Shown here piece by piece: positions 5,976 through 13,168 of a stretch of DNA of 15,888 nucleotides. The notes beneath the pieces are model-generated. The model had not been told where the DNA came from. It was given only the letters and a program-made list of their open reading frames with translations, and did no database searches. Each line of letters starts with the position of its first letter. Position 1 is the first letter of the stretch. Origin of the DNA: Thermoplasmatota archaeon (lineage in GTDB: Archaea > Thermoplasmatota > Thermoplasmata > Thermoplasmatales > Thermoplasmataceae); NCBI GenBank assembly GCA_023379355.1, contig JAMCUD010000008.1, forward strand, positions 1 to 15,888, written 5' to 3'. The position numbers and the translations under genes were made by a program.

Positions 5976-7061
5976 ATGCTTGTAGATGCCATTTTGACCG
6001 ACGCGCCTAAGGGCGGAGTATATTTCTCAAAAATAGATGTGAAGGATGAGGCTTTCCCAGTCAGGCTGACTCCAGTTTACACGGGAATATGCGGTACAGA
6101 CAGGGGAATGGTGGCAGGTTCCCTCTCATTTGCATATAATCCGCATGGCTATGACAGGCTTGCACTGGGTCATGAGAGTTTGTGCAGGGTCATATCTGCT
6201 GAGCCCAACGAGTATGGAATAACTGCAGGGGACCTTGTGGTTCCAATGGTCAGGAGGCCGGGCAAATGCCTCAACTGCCTCATTGGCAGGTCTGATAACT
6301 GTTCCGATGGAGATAAGCACGAGGCCGGTGTAACTGGAATGCATGGTTTCATGCGCAGAGAATTCGGAGACTACCCGGAATACCTTATTAAGGTCCCAGA
6401 TAAGTCAGCAGCTAAGATCGCTGTTCTAACGGAGCCCACGAAAAATGTTGAAAAGGGAATGGAAGTAGTAGACGCTGTTTCGAAAAGATCAGTTTACACA
6501 GATTCCTCCGGATCATATGGGCGAAAAGTTGCCCTTATAATTGGTACAGGAAGCGAGGGTTTCCTCTACGCAATGAAGTGCAGGGATTATGGCTTTCAAA
6601 CTTTCATACAAAACAGGAATCCAGTCGATAACCTTAAGGCAGGAATTCTCACCAGTATGGGTGTACAGTTCTACGATTATACCAGAGAAGTAAAACCGGA
6701 AAAGCACGGCTTTGATCTTGTTGTTGATACAAGCGGAGATCCAGCCACGGTCTTAAGGTTTCTAAGGAAAGTCAATAACAACGGTATCATTGTGCTGTTC
6801 GGAACAAACGGAAAAGCTCCCGGATCTCACATGGACGGCGAGGACATAGATCATATTGTGGAAAGGAATATAACAATTGCCGGTTCAGTGGATGGTTCAA
6901 GAATACATTACGAGCGAGGCCTTCAGGATCTGATCAAATGGAATTCAATGTATGGCGGATCCGTAGAGAAGATGATCACAGGATCTGTGAAGCCTGATCA
7001 GATTGACATTTTTTCAAAGAAACCGGCAGATGAGATCAAGACGGTAATCTCCTGGGAATGA
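5976..7061 (+). CDS. gdh: Glucose 1-dehydrogenase (Thermoplasma type, zinc medium-chain dehydrogenase)
   Basis: Oxidises glucose (and probably galactose) to the lactone with NAD(P)+, the first step of the archaeal non-phosphorylated Entner-Doudoroff route. The 361-residue sequence closely follows the T. acidophilum enzyme. Catalytic zinc residues are C39 (GICGTDRG), H66 and E67 (LGHE). The structural zinc lobe is RRPGKCLNCLIGRSDNC with C98, C101 and C109. The cofactor fold begins at IIGTGSEGFL (188-197), with NRNP at 213-216. The stretch FLRKVNNNGIIVLFGTNGKA and the later NITIAGSVD are strongly conserved. The start is supported by a TATA 23.5 nt upstream (leaderless). The stop overlaps the folD start by 4 nt, so the two genes form one translationally coupled unit. 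Confidence 0.96.
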   Translation: MLVDAILTDAPKGGVYFSKIDVKDEAFPVRLTPVYTGICGTDRGMVAGSLSFAYNPHGYDRLALGHESLCRVISAEPNEYGITAGDLVVPMVRRPGKCLNCLIGRSDNCSDGDKHEAGVTGMHGFMRREFGDYPEYLIKVPDKSAAKIAVLTEPTKNVEKGMEVVDAVSKRSVYTDSSGSYGRKVALIIGTGSEGFLYAMKCRDYGFQTFIQNRNPVDNLKAGILTSMGVQFYDYTREVKPEKHGFDLVVDTSGDPATVLRFLRKVNNNGIIVLFGTNGKAPGSHMDGEDIDHIVERNITIAGSVDGSRIHYERGLQDLIKWNSMYGGSVEKMITGSVKPDQIDIFSKKPADEIKTVISWE

Positions 7062-7918
7062 TGACCTTGCCGGCTACCATAATGGATGGACGAAAAATCG
7101 CAGAAGAAATAGGACTTGTTATAAGATCTCAGATTGATCGCCTGAAAACTGCAGGTATTGAACCGGCCATTGCACTTGTAAGAATAGGGGAAGGCGAAGC
7201 TTCGGAATCTTACTTCAGGGCAAAGATAAGGAAGGCAAAACAGCTCGGGATCACCGCCACTCCTGTGGAGCTGCCATCCACGACCACAGCTGATAAAGCA
7301 GCCAGTGTGGTGCGGGAACTGTCATCGGATAGCAGAATCCATGGAGTAATTGTTGAGAATGAAGTTCCAGAAAATATAGCCTATGAAGATCTTGTCAATT
7401 CAATACCATACTGGAAGGATGTTGACGGGGCCTCTTACGAAAATCTTGGAAGACTCATGTCCGGAAAGCCATGCCTGGTTGCCGCAACTCCCCTATCGGT
7501 CATGGAATTCGTTAGGCGATGCGGAATCCAGCAGGGAAGCATGGTAGCGATTATAAATCGTACCATAACCGTTGGAAAACCGCTTGCAATGCTCCTTCTT
7601 GCAGAGAATTACACACCTGTGGTAATGCACAGCCGGACTGCAAGGATCAGGGAAATTTCCAGGCAATCTTCAGCAGTTGTTGTGGCCACTGGCCATCCCC
7701 GTTTCCTGAATGCTGATTTTGTAACTGAAGATAGCGTGGTCATAGATGTCGGAATAAATTCCGTTGACGGAAAAATAGTAGGAGACGTTGATTTCGAGCC
7801 TGTTTCTGCCATGGTACGTTGTGTAACGCCAGTTCCAGGTGGTGTGGGAGCAGTGACATCTACAATCATTTTCAGCAATCTCATAAAGGGCATTGGGATG
7901 AGCGGCATACCTGGGTGA
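7058..7918 (+). CDS. folD: Bifunctional methylenetetrahydrofolate dehydrogenase / cyclohydrolase
   Basis: Interconverts 5,10-methylene-, methenyl- and 10-formyl-tetrahydrofolate using NAD(P). At 286 residues it is near the E. coli length (288). The catalytic pair Y52 and K56 lies in SYFRAKIRKAKQLGI, the conserved KDVDG is at 120-124, and the C-terminal TPVPGGVGAVT is intact. Three usual motifs differ: the QLPLP segment reads VENEVPE (E100 at the Gln position), the PCTP motif reads AATP (143-145 region), and the GRS..VG cofactor motif reads NRTITVGKP (167-175). From memory, the T. acidophilum enzyme shares these changes, so they appear lineage-typical. The start is ATGATG at 7058, overlapping the gdh stop; either Met could be used. 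Coupling to gdh suggests shared redox-cofactor metabolism. Confidence 0.94.
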   Translation: MMTLPATIMDGRKIAEEIGLVIRSQIDRLKTAGIEPAIALVRIGEGEASESYFRAKIRKAKQLGITATPVELPSTTTADKAASVVRELSSDSRIHGVIVENEVPENIAYEDLVNSIPYWKDVDGASYENLGRLMSGKPCLVAATPLSVMEFVRRCGIQQGSMVAIINRTITVGKPLAMLLLAENYTPVVMHSRTARIREISRQSSAVVVATGHPRFLNADFVTEDSVVIDVGINSVDGKIVGDVDFEPVSAMVRCVTPVPGGVGAVTSTIIFSNLIKGIGMSGIPG

Positions 7919-7948
7919 TGCGAACACTTCGATTTCCAATTACATTGT

Positions 7949-7962
7949 AAATATTTATTTAT
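7949..7962 (+). promoter_or_regulatory. TATA region for nadE
   Basis: AAATATTTATTTAT lies in the 65 bp between folD and nadE. The best TATA register (TTATTTAT) is centred about 25-26 nt before the GTG at 7984, which supports a separate leaderless transcript starting with GTG. Confidence 0.45.
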
Positions 7963-7983
7963 GTACCGCTGATAAAGTCACCA

Positions 7984-8715
7984 GTGAATAATTTGCAGCC
8001 TCAAAAGGAAGTTAACAGGATCACAGAATTCTTACGTGTCAACCTCGGAAACGCCCCGGCCGTTATCGGTGTCAGCGGAGGCATCGACAGTGCGGTTGTC
8101 CTGCATCTTCTTTCAAGGTCAGTACCTCAAGAAAAGATAATAGCGTTATATCTTCCCGAAAGAGATTCTGATGGGGCAAACAGAAATGATATCATGGAAC
8201 TCTCCAAATCGACAGGAATCCCCATACGAACTGTCGAAATTAATCCGGCCACAAATGCGCTCTCTGAAATGTTGCATCCTGTCGACAGGGTTTCAATTGG
8301 CAATATGAAATCCAGGATTCGAATGACAGTTCTGTATTATTTTGCAAACGCCAATCAGGGAATTGTTGTCGGGACAACCAATAGAACAGAACTTATGGTT
8401 GGTTATTACACCAAATTCGGGGACGGTGCGTGTGATATGGAACCCATAATGCACCTGCTGAAGCGGGAAGTTAGGGAACTGGCAGGTTACCTCGGAGTTC
8501 CAGAATCCATAATACGGAAGAAACCAACCGCAGGGCTGTGGGCAGGCCAGACCGATGAGGAAGAGCTTGGAATGACATATGATGAGATGGACACTGCAAT
8601 TGTGAATATTTTTGACAAGGGACAGAGTCCCAGGACGCCTGTGGAAAAGAAGGTCATGGACCTTTATAGATCGAGCGAACATAAAAGGAGGCTGCCGCTG
8701 TCGCTGCTAGGCTGA
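7984..8715 (+). CDS. nadE: NH3-dependent NAD+ synthetase
   Basis: Final step of NAD synthesis: ATP-dependent amidation of deamido-NAD. The 243-residue protein is the short, ammonia-using form with no glutaminase domain. The PP-loop is VSGGIDSA (30-37). The deamido-NAD and ATP regions GTTNRTE, YYTKFGDGACDMEPI and the KKPTAGLWAGQTDEEELG lid segment are all intact. The start is GTG at 7984, chosen because a TATA is placed about 25 nt upstream and no ribosome-binding site is visible. The gene sits 65 nt after folD and 9 nt before the antiporter gene, so it probably heads a two-gene unit. Confidence in function is high. Confidence 0.95.
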   Translation: MNNLQPQKEVNRITEFLRVNLGNAPAVIGVSGGIDSAVVLHLLSRSVPQEKIIALYLPERDSDGANRNDIMELSKSTGIPIRTVEINPATNALSEMLHPVDRVSIGNMKSRIRMTVLYYFANANQGIVVGTTNRTELMVGYYTKFGDGACDMEPIMHLLKREVRELAGYLGVPESIIRKKPTAGLWAGQTDEEELGMTYDEMDTAIVNIFDKGQSPRTPVEKKVMDLYRSSEHKRRLPLSLLG

Positions 8716-8724
8716 GAGGTTTAG

Positions 8725-10014
8725 ATGGTCACGGCATTCGAGGCTCAGTATTACCAGATAAGTCTTATTCTCATACTTGCAGCCTTTGCCATACCAATTT
8801 CCAGAAAGGCAGCCGTGGCGGATATTCCGATACTGATAATTCTTGGTATAATTTTTGGCCCGGTTCTGGAGATAATTAATCATTCCTTTGCCTCCAGTTT
8901 CCTTACGCAATTTGGGGAGATAGGCATAGGTCTTCTCGGAATCATGATCATTCTGTACTACGAAAGCCATCACATGAACTTCAGGGTCATCAGGAGGCAT
9001 TTCTTCAAGATAATCTCCCTTGATACACTCGGTGTCATAATAACTGCAATTGTGGCCGGGGGCATATTCTCTATCATATTCAGGGCACCTTTCTCCATAG
9101 GGTTCCTTTTCGGTGCCATAATATCCCCGACAGATCCTGCCACGCTCATCCCTCTTTTTAAGAGGATAAACCTGAAGGAGGATGTCTCGGGTACCCTGGT
9201 CGGGGAGAGCCTTTTTAACGATCCAATCGGAATAATACTTGTTTCAGTGGCAATACTCATAATTGCCCCCAACTCGAGTTACATCTCCACATTCTCCGGA
9301 ATAGCCGCCAGGCTTGGGATCGCTTTCGGATCGGTCGTATATTTCATCATTCAGATAACCATCCCTTCACTGATAGGTATCATAGTGGGATTCAGTGTCA
9401 TAATCCTCAACAGATTCATGAACTTTGAGAACCTCATTGTTGGTCTGCTGCTCGGCATTGTAATTCTGGAGTTTACCATAATGGAGGCAGCAGGCATCAC
9501 ACCATTCCCTGCAATTATTGCCACCGGGGCAATAGTGGGGAACTTCTCGGACAAGAGCATATTCTGGAGCAGGGAAGAGAGCTTCCAGGAAAACCTTTCG
9601 TTTCTTGCGCAGGCAGTTATATTCCTAAGTCTTGGAAGCATGCTCACACGGCTTCAGATAGAACAGTATGCCCTCATTGGAGTCCTGATGACTCTCCTCG
9701 TGATATTCGTAGCAAGGCCAATGGCCGTTTTCGGTTCTCTGTTCTTCTTCCCTCGGAGGAGGAGCAGATCCGCTGTGGATCGGAATACTATGGCATTCTT
9801 CTCCATGGTAGGTCCCAGAGGAGTCGTTTCCGTGGTGATGTCAACAGTCCCCTATACCATAGGTCTAGAGACAGGTAACGCAATGCTTCTGCATTACGGT
9901 GAGATAATGGCGGTGGTTGTCTCGTTTGTGGTGCTGTTCTCAATAATATTGCAGACCATTTATGTGCCCATGGTGGCAAAACGTCTGCTGCAGCCGCCTC
10001 AGAACGGAAACTAG
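8725..10014 (+). CDS. CPA1-family Na+/H+ antiporter (NhaP-like)
   Basis: A 429-residue integral membrane protein of the monovalent cation:proton antiporter 1 family, with about 12-13 hydrophobic segments. The ion-site motifs are present: SPTDPAT around 134-140 (unwound helix) and GESLFNDP at 160-167. The Asn-Asp pair (N165, D166) marks the CPA1, electroneutral type rather than the Asp-Asp electrogenic type. A conserved late motif GPRGVVSVV carries the family arginine. It should exchange Na+ for H+ across the cytoplasmic membrane. Direction and pH profile cannot be read. The ATG follows nadE by 9 nt with an AGAGGT ribosome-binding site, consistent with a downstream operon gene. Its TAG stop lies in a CTAG shared with the convergent ATPase gene. 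Confidence 0.93.
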   Translation: MVTAFEAQYYQISLILILAAFAIPISRKAAVADIPILIILGIIFGPVLEIINHSFASSFLTQFGEIGIGLLGIMIILYYESHHMNFRVIRRHFFKIISLDTLGVIITAIVAGGIFSIIFRAPFSIGFLFGAIISPTDPATLIPLFKRINLKEDVSGTLVGESLFNDPIGIILVSVAILIIAPNSSYISTFSGIAARLGIAFGSVVYFIIQITIPSLIGIIVGFSVIILNRFMNFENLIVGLLLGIVILEFTIMEAAGITPFPAIIATGAIVGNFSDKSIFWSREESFQENLSFLAQAVIFLSLGSMLTRLQIEQYALIGVLMTLLVIFVARPMAVFGSLFFFPRRRSRSAVDRNTMAFFSMVGPRGVVSVVMSTVPYTIGLETGNAMLLHYGEIMAVVVSFVVLFSIILQTIYVPMVAKRLLQPPQNGN

Positions 10015-11348
10015 ATACCGAGTATCTTCATTGCAAGATCCCTGTCCCTGGAATACAGGGAAAAGAACCTGAACGCATCTGTGAACCGTACTATTCCAGT
10101 TTCCGCCATTCTGCCGAGAATTGTCCTCCGTCTTTCCATCTCGGAAACAAGAGTACTTTCTTCAATCCCCTCCCTTGAGGCAATCCTTCTGATGACATAA
10201 CTGTATTCCGAAGACAGGTAGGTATTGCCAACCTTCCTGAGCAGGGTGTTTGTGACAATATCATTATTTCCTTGCTCGAGTCCAACGATTTCAGATATCT
10301 CACTGACGAATCTTCTCAGCCTCCCGGAATCACTTCCTGTCTTCAGAATCACTATGGTATCAAGCGACACCAGAAGGCTTCTCGGAACGTTAATAGGCCT
10401 TGCCTCCAGACGGTGTATAAATGTGGGGACATCGTCGGCATGGAATGTCCCGAGGCCAAATCTTCCTGCTGACATTGCCTGGAAAACAGTAAAGGTTTCA
10501 GATCCCCTGACCTCACCGAGGACTATATAATTTGGGCGGTGCCTAAGGGCAGATTCAAGAAGATCAAACATGCTTATATCTGACCCGTCCCGTTCATTGT
10601 CGGTGTATCCAGGCGATGACCGCACCACAGTGGCTATCCAGTTGCTGTGTGCAAGGTTCAGTTCCCTCGTATCCTCTATGGATACGATCTTTCTATCGGA
10701 AGGCGCAAATGACAGTATTGCATTGAGGAAAGTTGTCTTTCCGCTGGCAGTCCCGCCAACAATCATGATGTTTGCGCCATACTCTATTATTGTCCATAGA
10801 TAGGCCAGTATTCCTGCATCTGCTGTACCGAGCTCCATGAGATCAATGGGACTCATTGGCAGTTCTCTGAATCTCCGGATTGAGAAACTGGGGCCATTTG
10901 TGGTAAGGTATCTCCCAATTGTGGCCTGTATTCTCGATCCGTCTGGAAGCGTCGACTCAACAACGGGTGACGATGCGGAAATCTGTTTCCCGCCAAACTG
11001 TGCCAGTTTCCTGACATAGGAGTTAAGATCATCCTCAGACTTGAACATTATATTTGTGGGTATATACCCGTACTCTTTCAGGAAAACATAGATTGGAATC
11101 CCGGGCCCATCGCAGGAAATATCCTCAATCCTCGAATCACGCATCATTGGTTCCAGTGGACCCAGCCCTATTGAATATCTTGACACATGGTATTTCAGCA
11201 CTGCATCATTGTCCCTGCCGGTAGTCGCCAGGAACTCATCCAGTGAAACTGAAGGATCAGAGTTGTTCAGATACTCCTCTGTTAGCGATCTTACAGCTTC
11301 CATCTCAGATGCAGACGGTTTCCTTTCCTCCATTGAGTAGGATACCAT
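10011..11348 (-). CDS. TadA/GspE-like secretion ATPase 2 (N-terminus probably extends upstream to about 11426)
   Basis: Hexameric ATPase of the archaeal type II/IV secretion and pilus family, cytoplasmic. Counted from the first ATG (445 residues): Walker A GGTASGKTT at 198-206, Asp box SIEDTRELNL at 223-232, Walker B YIVLGEVRG at 274-282, then AMSAGRFGLGTFHADD at 291-306. Family members normally have TGH before the second His box; here it is AGR, so the ATPase may be altered. It is a clear, roughly 40-50% paralog of ATPase 1 by eye. The ATG at 11348 falls inside the expected N-terminal domain: a further 26 in-frame codons upstream match that domain but offer no ATG, GTG or TTG (see 11349-11426). 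It is last in the operon. Its stop overlaps the antiporter stop. Confidence 0.92.
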   Translation of the reverse strand: MVSYSMEERKPSASEMEAVRSLTEEYLNNSDPSVSLDEFLATTGRDNDAVLKYHVSRYSIGLGPLEPMMRDSRIEDISCDGPGIPIYVFLKEYGYIPTNIMFKSEDDLNSYVRKLAQFGGKQISASSPVVESTLPDGSRIQATIGRYLTTNGPSFSIRRFRELPMSPIDLMELGTADAGILAYLWTIIEYGANIMIVGGTASGKTTFLNAILSFAPSDRKIVSIEDTRELNLAHSNWIATVVRSSPGYTDNERDGSDISMFDLLESALRHRPNYIVLGEVRGSETFTVFQAMSAGRFGLGTFHADDVPTFIHRLEARPINVPRSLLVSLDTIVILKTGSDSGRLRRFVSEISEIVGLEQGNNDIVTNTLLRKVGNTYLSSEYSYVIRRIASREGIEESTLVSEMERRRTILGRMAETGIVRFTDAFRFFSLYSRDRDLAMKILGI

Positions 11349-11426
11349 CCCCTCTTCATCGGAGTATATTGTAACATTGATAAGGCCCTCCTCAAGTGCA
11401 TAGCTTTCTATGATCTTCCCTGTAAT
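11349..11426 (-). other. In-frame N-terminal extension of ATPase 2 lacking a standard start codon
   Basis: The 26 codons directly upstream of the ATG at 11348 are open and begin right after the TGA of the GspF/TadC-like gene, in the same frame as that gene. The translation reads as the archaeal TadA N-terminal domain: IIESYALEEGLINVTIY, then DEEG joining MVSYSMEERKPS. ATPase 1 has the matching segment ITIEKYQIQSGLTEVEI at residues 19-35 and later YLVREPDVS. Only ATT (11426), ATC (11414) and ATA (11411) could start near the right place. The preceding GGGGGCGATC is a good Shine-Dalgarno match 8 nt before the ATT. The alternatives are TGA readthrough or frameshifting. Confidence 0.65.
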
Positions 11427-12251
11427 TCAGATCGCCCCCACAAGCGCTATTATAATGGAAGAAATAAGTATCATGAACCCCATCTCAAGTGTACCGGAAA
11501 TAGGGTTCCTGTCCTTCACTATGCCTATGGTTACACCTATTCCCACAGCTTCAACGTAAATTCCAATGTCAAATATCCTCTCAAGTATGGATGCCCCGGA
11601 GGAGTGAAATGCCAGTGATCCCGTACTGCTGAGCCTTATTGCCTCGAAGAACCTCACATCAATTATCATTATGACAATGAAGAAAACGGCGTACGATATT
11701 ATGAGGATCAGGCTGTAGTTTTTCATCACGGCTTCCCGTTCCTCATTGAGCAGCTCCAGCTGTGAACTGAAGTGTGATATCATGGAGATAACATCCGCAG
11801 TGTTGCTTCCGGATTCTCCTGCTTTTCTCAGTATGACGCCTATTCTCTGTATATCCTTAACACCTATTTCGTTACCAAAGGTTTCAAGGGCCTCCTCAAC
11901 CGGTATTCCGGACTTTATGCTCCTGGCCAGTTTTCTGATCTCCGGATTTAGAGATCCATAATCGTTGGTTGATACCATGCGGACAGCTTCAGACAGAGGC
12001 ACTCCATAGAGTGTGTATTCAGAAAGGTCTCGCAGAAATTCGGGGAGATTCCTCCTGGCGCTACGTATCTGGCTAAGCCTGAAATGCCTGATTGTTCCTG
12101 CAGGTATCAATATCAGTGAGACGGCAAAGGGCAGAGTGAAATAGAGAACATCTGATGTCCTCTCAAACCTTGCTGAAATTGCGGTGAAAAGAATAGCTAC
12201 TACAAATGCGCCCGCAATTGAAACTGCGGCAATCAGGTTTTCCCGCCTCAT
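11427..12251 (-). CDS. GspF/TadC-like pilus platform membrane protein
   Basis: A 274-residue membrane protein of the type II secretion F family, which forms the inner-membrane platform that secretion ATPases act on. Hydrophobic segments lie at about 5-26 and 35-54, then 179-200, 228-246 and 256-273. The cytoplasmic GspF domain between them contains LPEFLRDLSEYTLYGVPLSEA (in part at 69-89), SGIPVEEAL at 114-122 and RKAGESGSNTADV at 142-154, typical of TadC. Its ATG overlaps the stop of the upstream GspF gene (ATGA, 4 nt) and is preceded by a strong GAGGTGGAGAT ribosome-binding region. The downstream ATPase 2 coding sequence continues in the same frame after its TGA. Function is inferred from family and context. 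Confidence 0.88.
   Translation of the reverse strand: MRRENLIAAVSIAGAFVVAILFTAISARFERTSDVLYFTLPFAVSLILIPAGTIRHFRLSQIRSARRNLPEFLRDLSEYTLYGVPLSEAVRMVSTNDYGSLNPEIRKLARSIKSGIPVEEALETFGNEIGVKDIQRIGVILRKAGESGSNTADVISMISHFSSQLELLNEEREAVMKNYSLILIISYAVFFIVIMIIDVRFFEAIRLSSTGSLAFHSSGASILERIFDIGIYVEAVGIGVTIGIVKDRNPISGTLEMGFMILISSIIIALVGAI
11430..11439 (-). promoter_or_regulatory. Ribosome-binding-like sequence before the putative ATT start of ATPase 2
   Basis: The minus strand reads GGGGGCGATC, which matches the archaeal consensus GGAGGTGATC at 8 of 10 positions. The G run ends 8 nt before the ATT at 11426. The same bases encode the last residues of the upstream protein, so the match could be partly coincidence. 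Confidence 0.4.
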
Positions 12252-13168
12252 ATCTCCACCTCACCAACTGTGCTGCTGAAGAAGTAGGCAAAAACACCCA
12301 GGATGGCAGGTATCATAAGGGCAACGGTGAAAATCAGTATGGTAATGTATCCGGATGGAGGAACAGGGGACAGGAATGCCACAACTCCAACAATTATTAA
12401 AAATATAAGGGGAAACGCTACCCCAACTGTGACAAAGGCCTCCGCAAGAATCCCGAGGGACTCCGAGTTCTGCCTTATGCGTGATCTTGTCTCCTCCTGG
12501 TACTGCTCTGCCTTTGACGTAAAGTATGACTTGAGATCTCCTCCGGAGTTGACGCTTGTTGTTATTCCCTGAAGGAAATCTGCAAAGCTCTGGCTTGGAG
12601 AGTATCTCGCAGCTTCCCTTATTGCACTGATTATGTCCTCCCCAAACACAGAAGAACGTATCCATATGCTCCTGGCTTCCCTGCTTATTTCCCCATACTG
12701 CCTGCTCTGGCCAAGATCCCTGAAAATTATGTCTACTGGAATGTCCGCTGACGCCATGGTGGCAAAATACCCTGCGGCCGTTGTGATTATGGAATCGATT
12801 CTTCTTTTCCTGGTCCTGACAAGATTGGCCGGCATTTCCAGCATAATGGCAACGAAGGCAATCACGACAAGAAAACCAAGCGATGCAGCAAGAAATGCGA
12901 GATCCGGCATTATCCTTATGATGACACCGATGACCGCCAGAACGGCAGCAACAAGTATAATGGAAGAGAAGATGCTCTGGGAATAGAATTCTACGCCACT
13001 CATGCCAAGTTTTGCCCTCCGCAGGTCACGATCGATTTTCTCTGTCCTGATATACCTGGAAACGTACTTGCCGAATATTCTTACTGAAAGTCTCCTGTAG
13101 TACGGAACACGGAACTCTCCATCGTCCCGTGATGAAATGGTGGAGATGGTCTTCTTCAGGTCAACCAT
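12248..13168 (-). CDS. GspF/TadB-like pilus platform membrane protein
   Basis: A 306-residue polytopic protein of the type II secretion F family and probable partner of the next gene's product. A basic cytoplasmic N-terminus (residues 1-60) is followed by hydrophobic segments at about 64-84 and 90-111, a GspF cytoplasmic domain (about 115-238), and segments at about 241-266 and 273-297. The GspF domain has IITTAAGYFATMASADIPVD (127-146) and SVNSGGDLKSYF (205-216), a common archaeal platform-protein pattern. The ATG lies inside the end of ATPase 1 (8-nt overlap) behind an AAGGGTGA ribosome-binding site 4 nt away. No enzymatic motif is expected. Family confidence is high; the filament it serves is unknown. 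Confidence 0.88.
   Translation of the reverse strand: MVDLKKTISTISSRDDGEFRVPYYRRLSVRIFGKYVSRYIRTEKIDRDLRRAKLGMSGVEFYSQSIFSSIILVAAVLAVIGVIIRIMPDLAFLAASLGFLVVIAFVAIMLEMPANLVRTRKRRIDSIITTAAGYFATMASADIPVDIIFRDLGQSRQYGEISREARSIWIRSSVFGEDIISAIREAARYSPSQSFADFLQGITTSVNSGGDLKSYFTSKAEQYQEETRSRIRQNSESLGILAEAFVTVGVAFPLIFLIIVGVVAFLSPVPPSGYITILIFTVALMIPAILGVFAYFFSSTVGEVEI

Noticed and set aside
12206..12986. Plus-strand open frames opposite the GspF genes
   Set aside because: Antisense shadows of hydrophobic coding sequence; their translations lack recognisable motifs.
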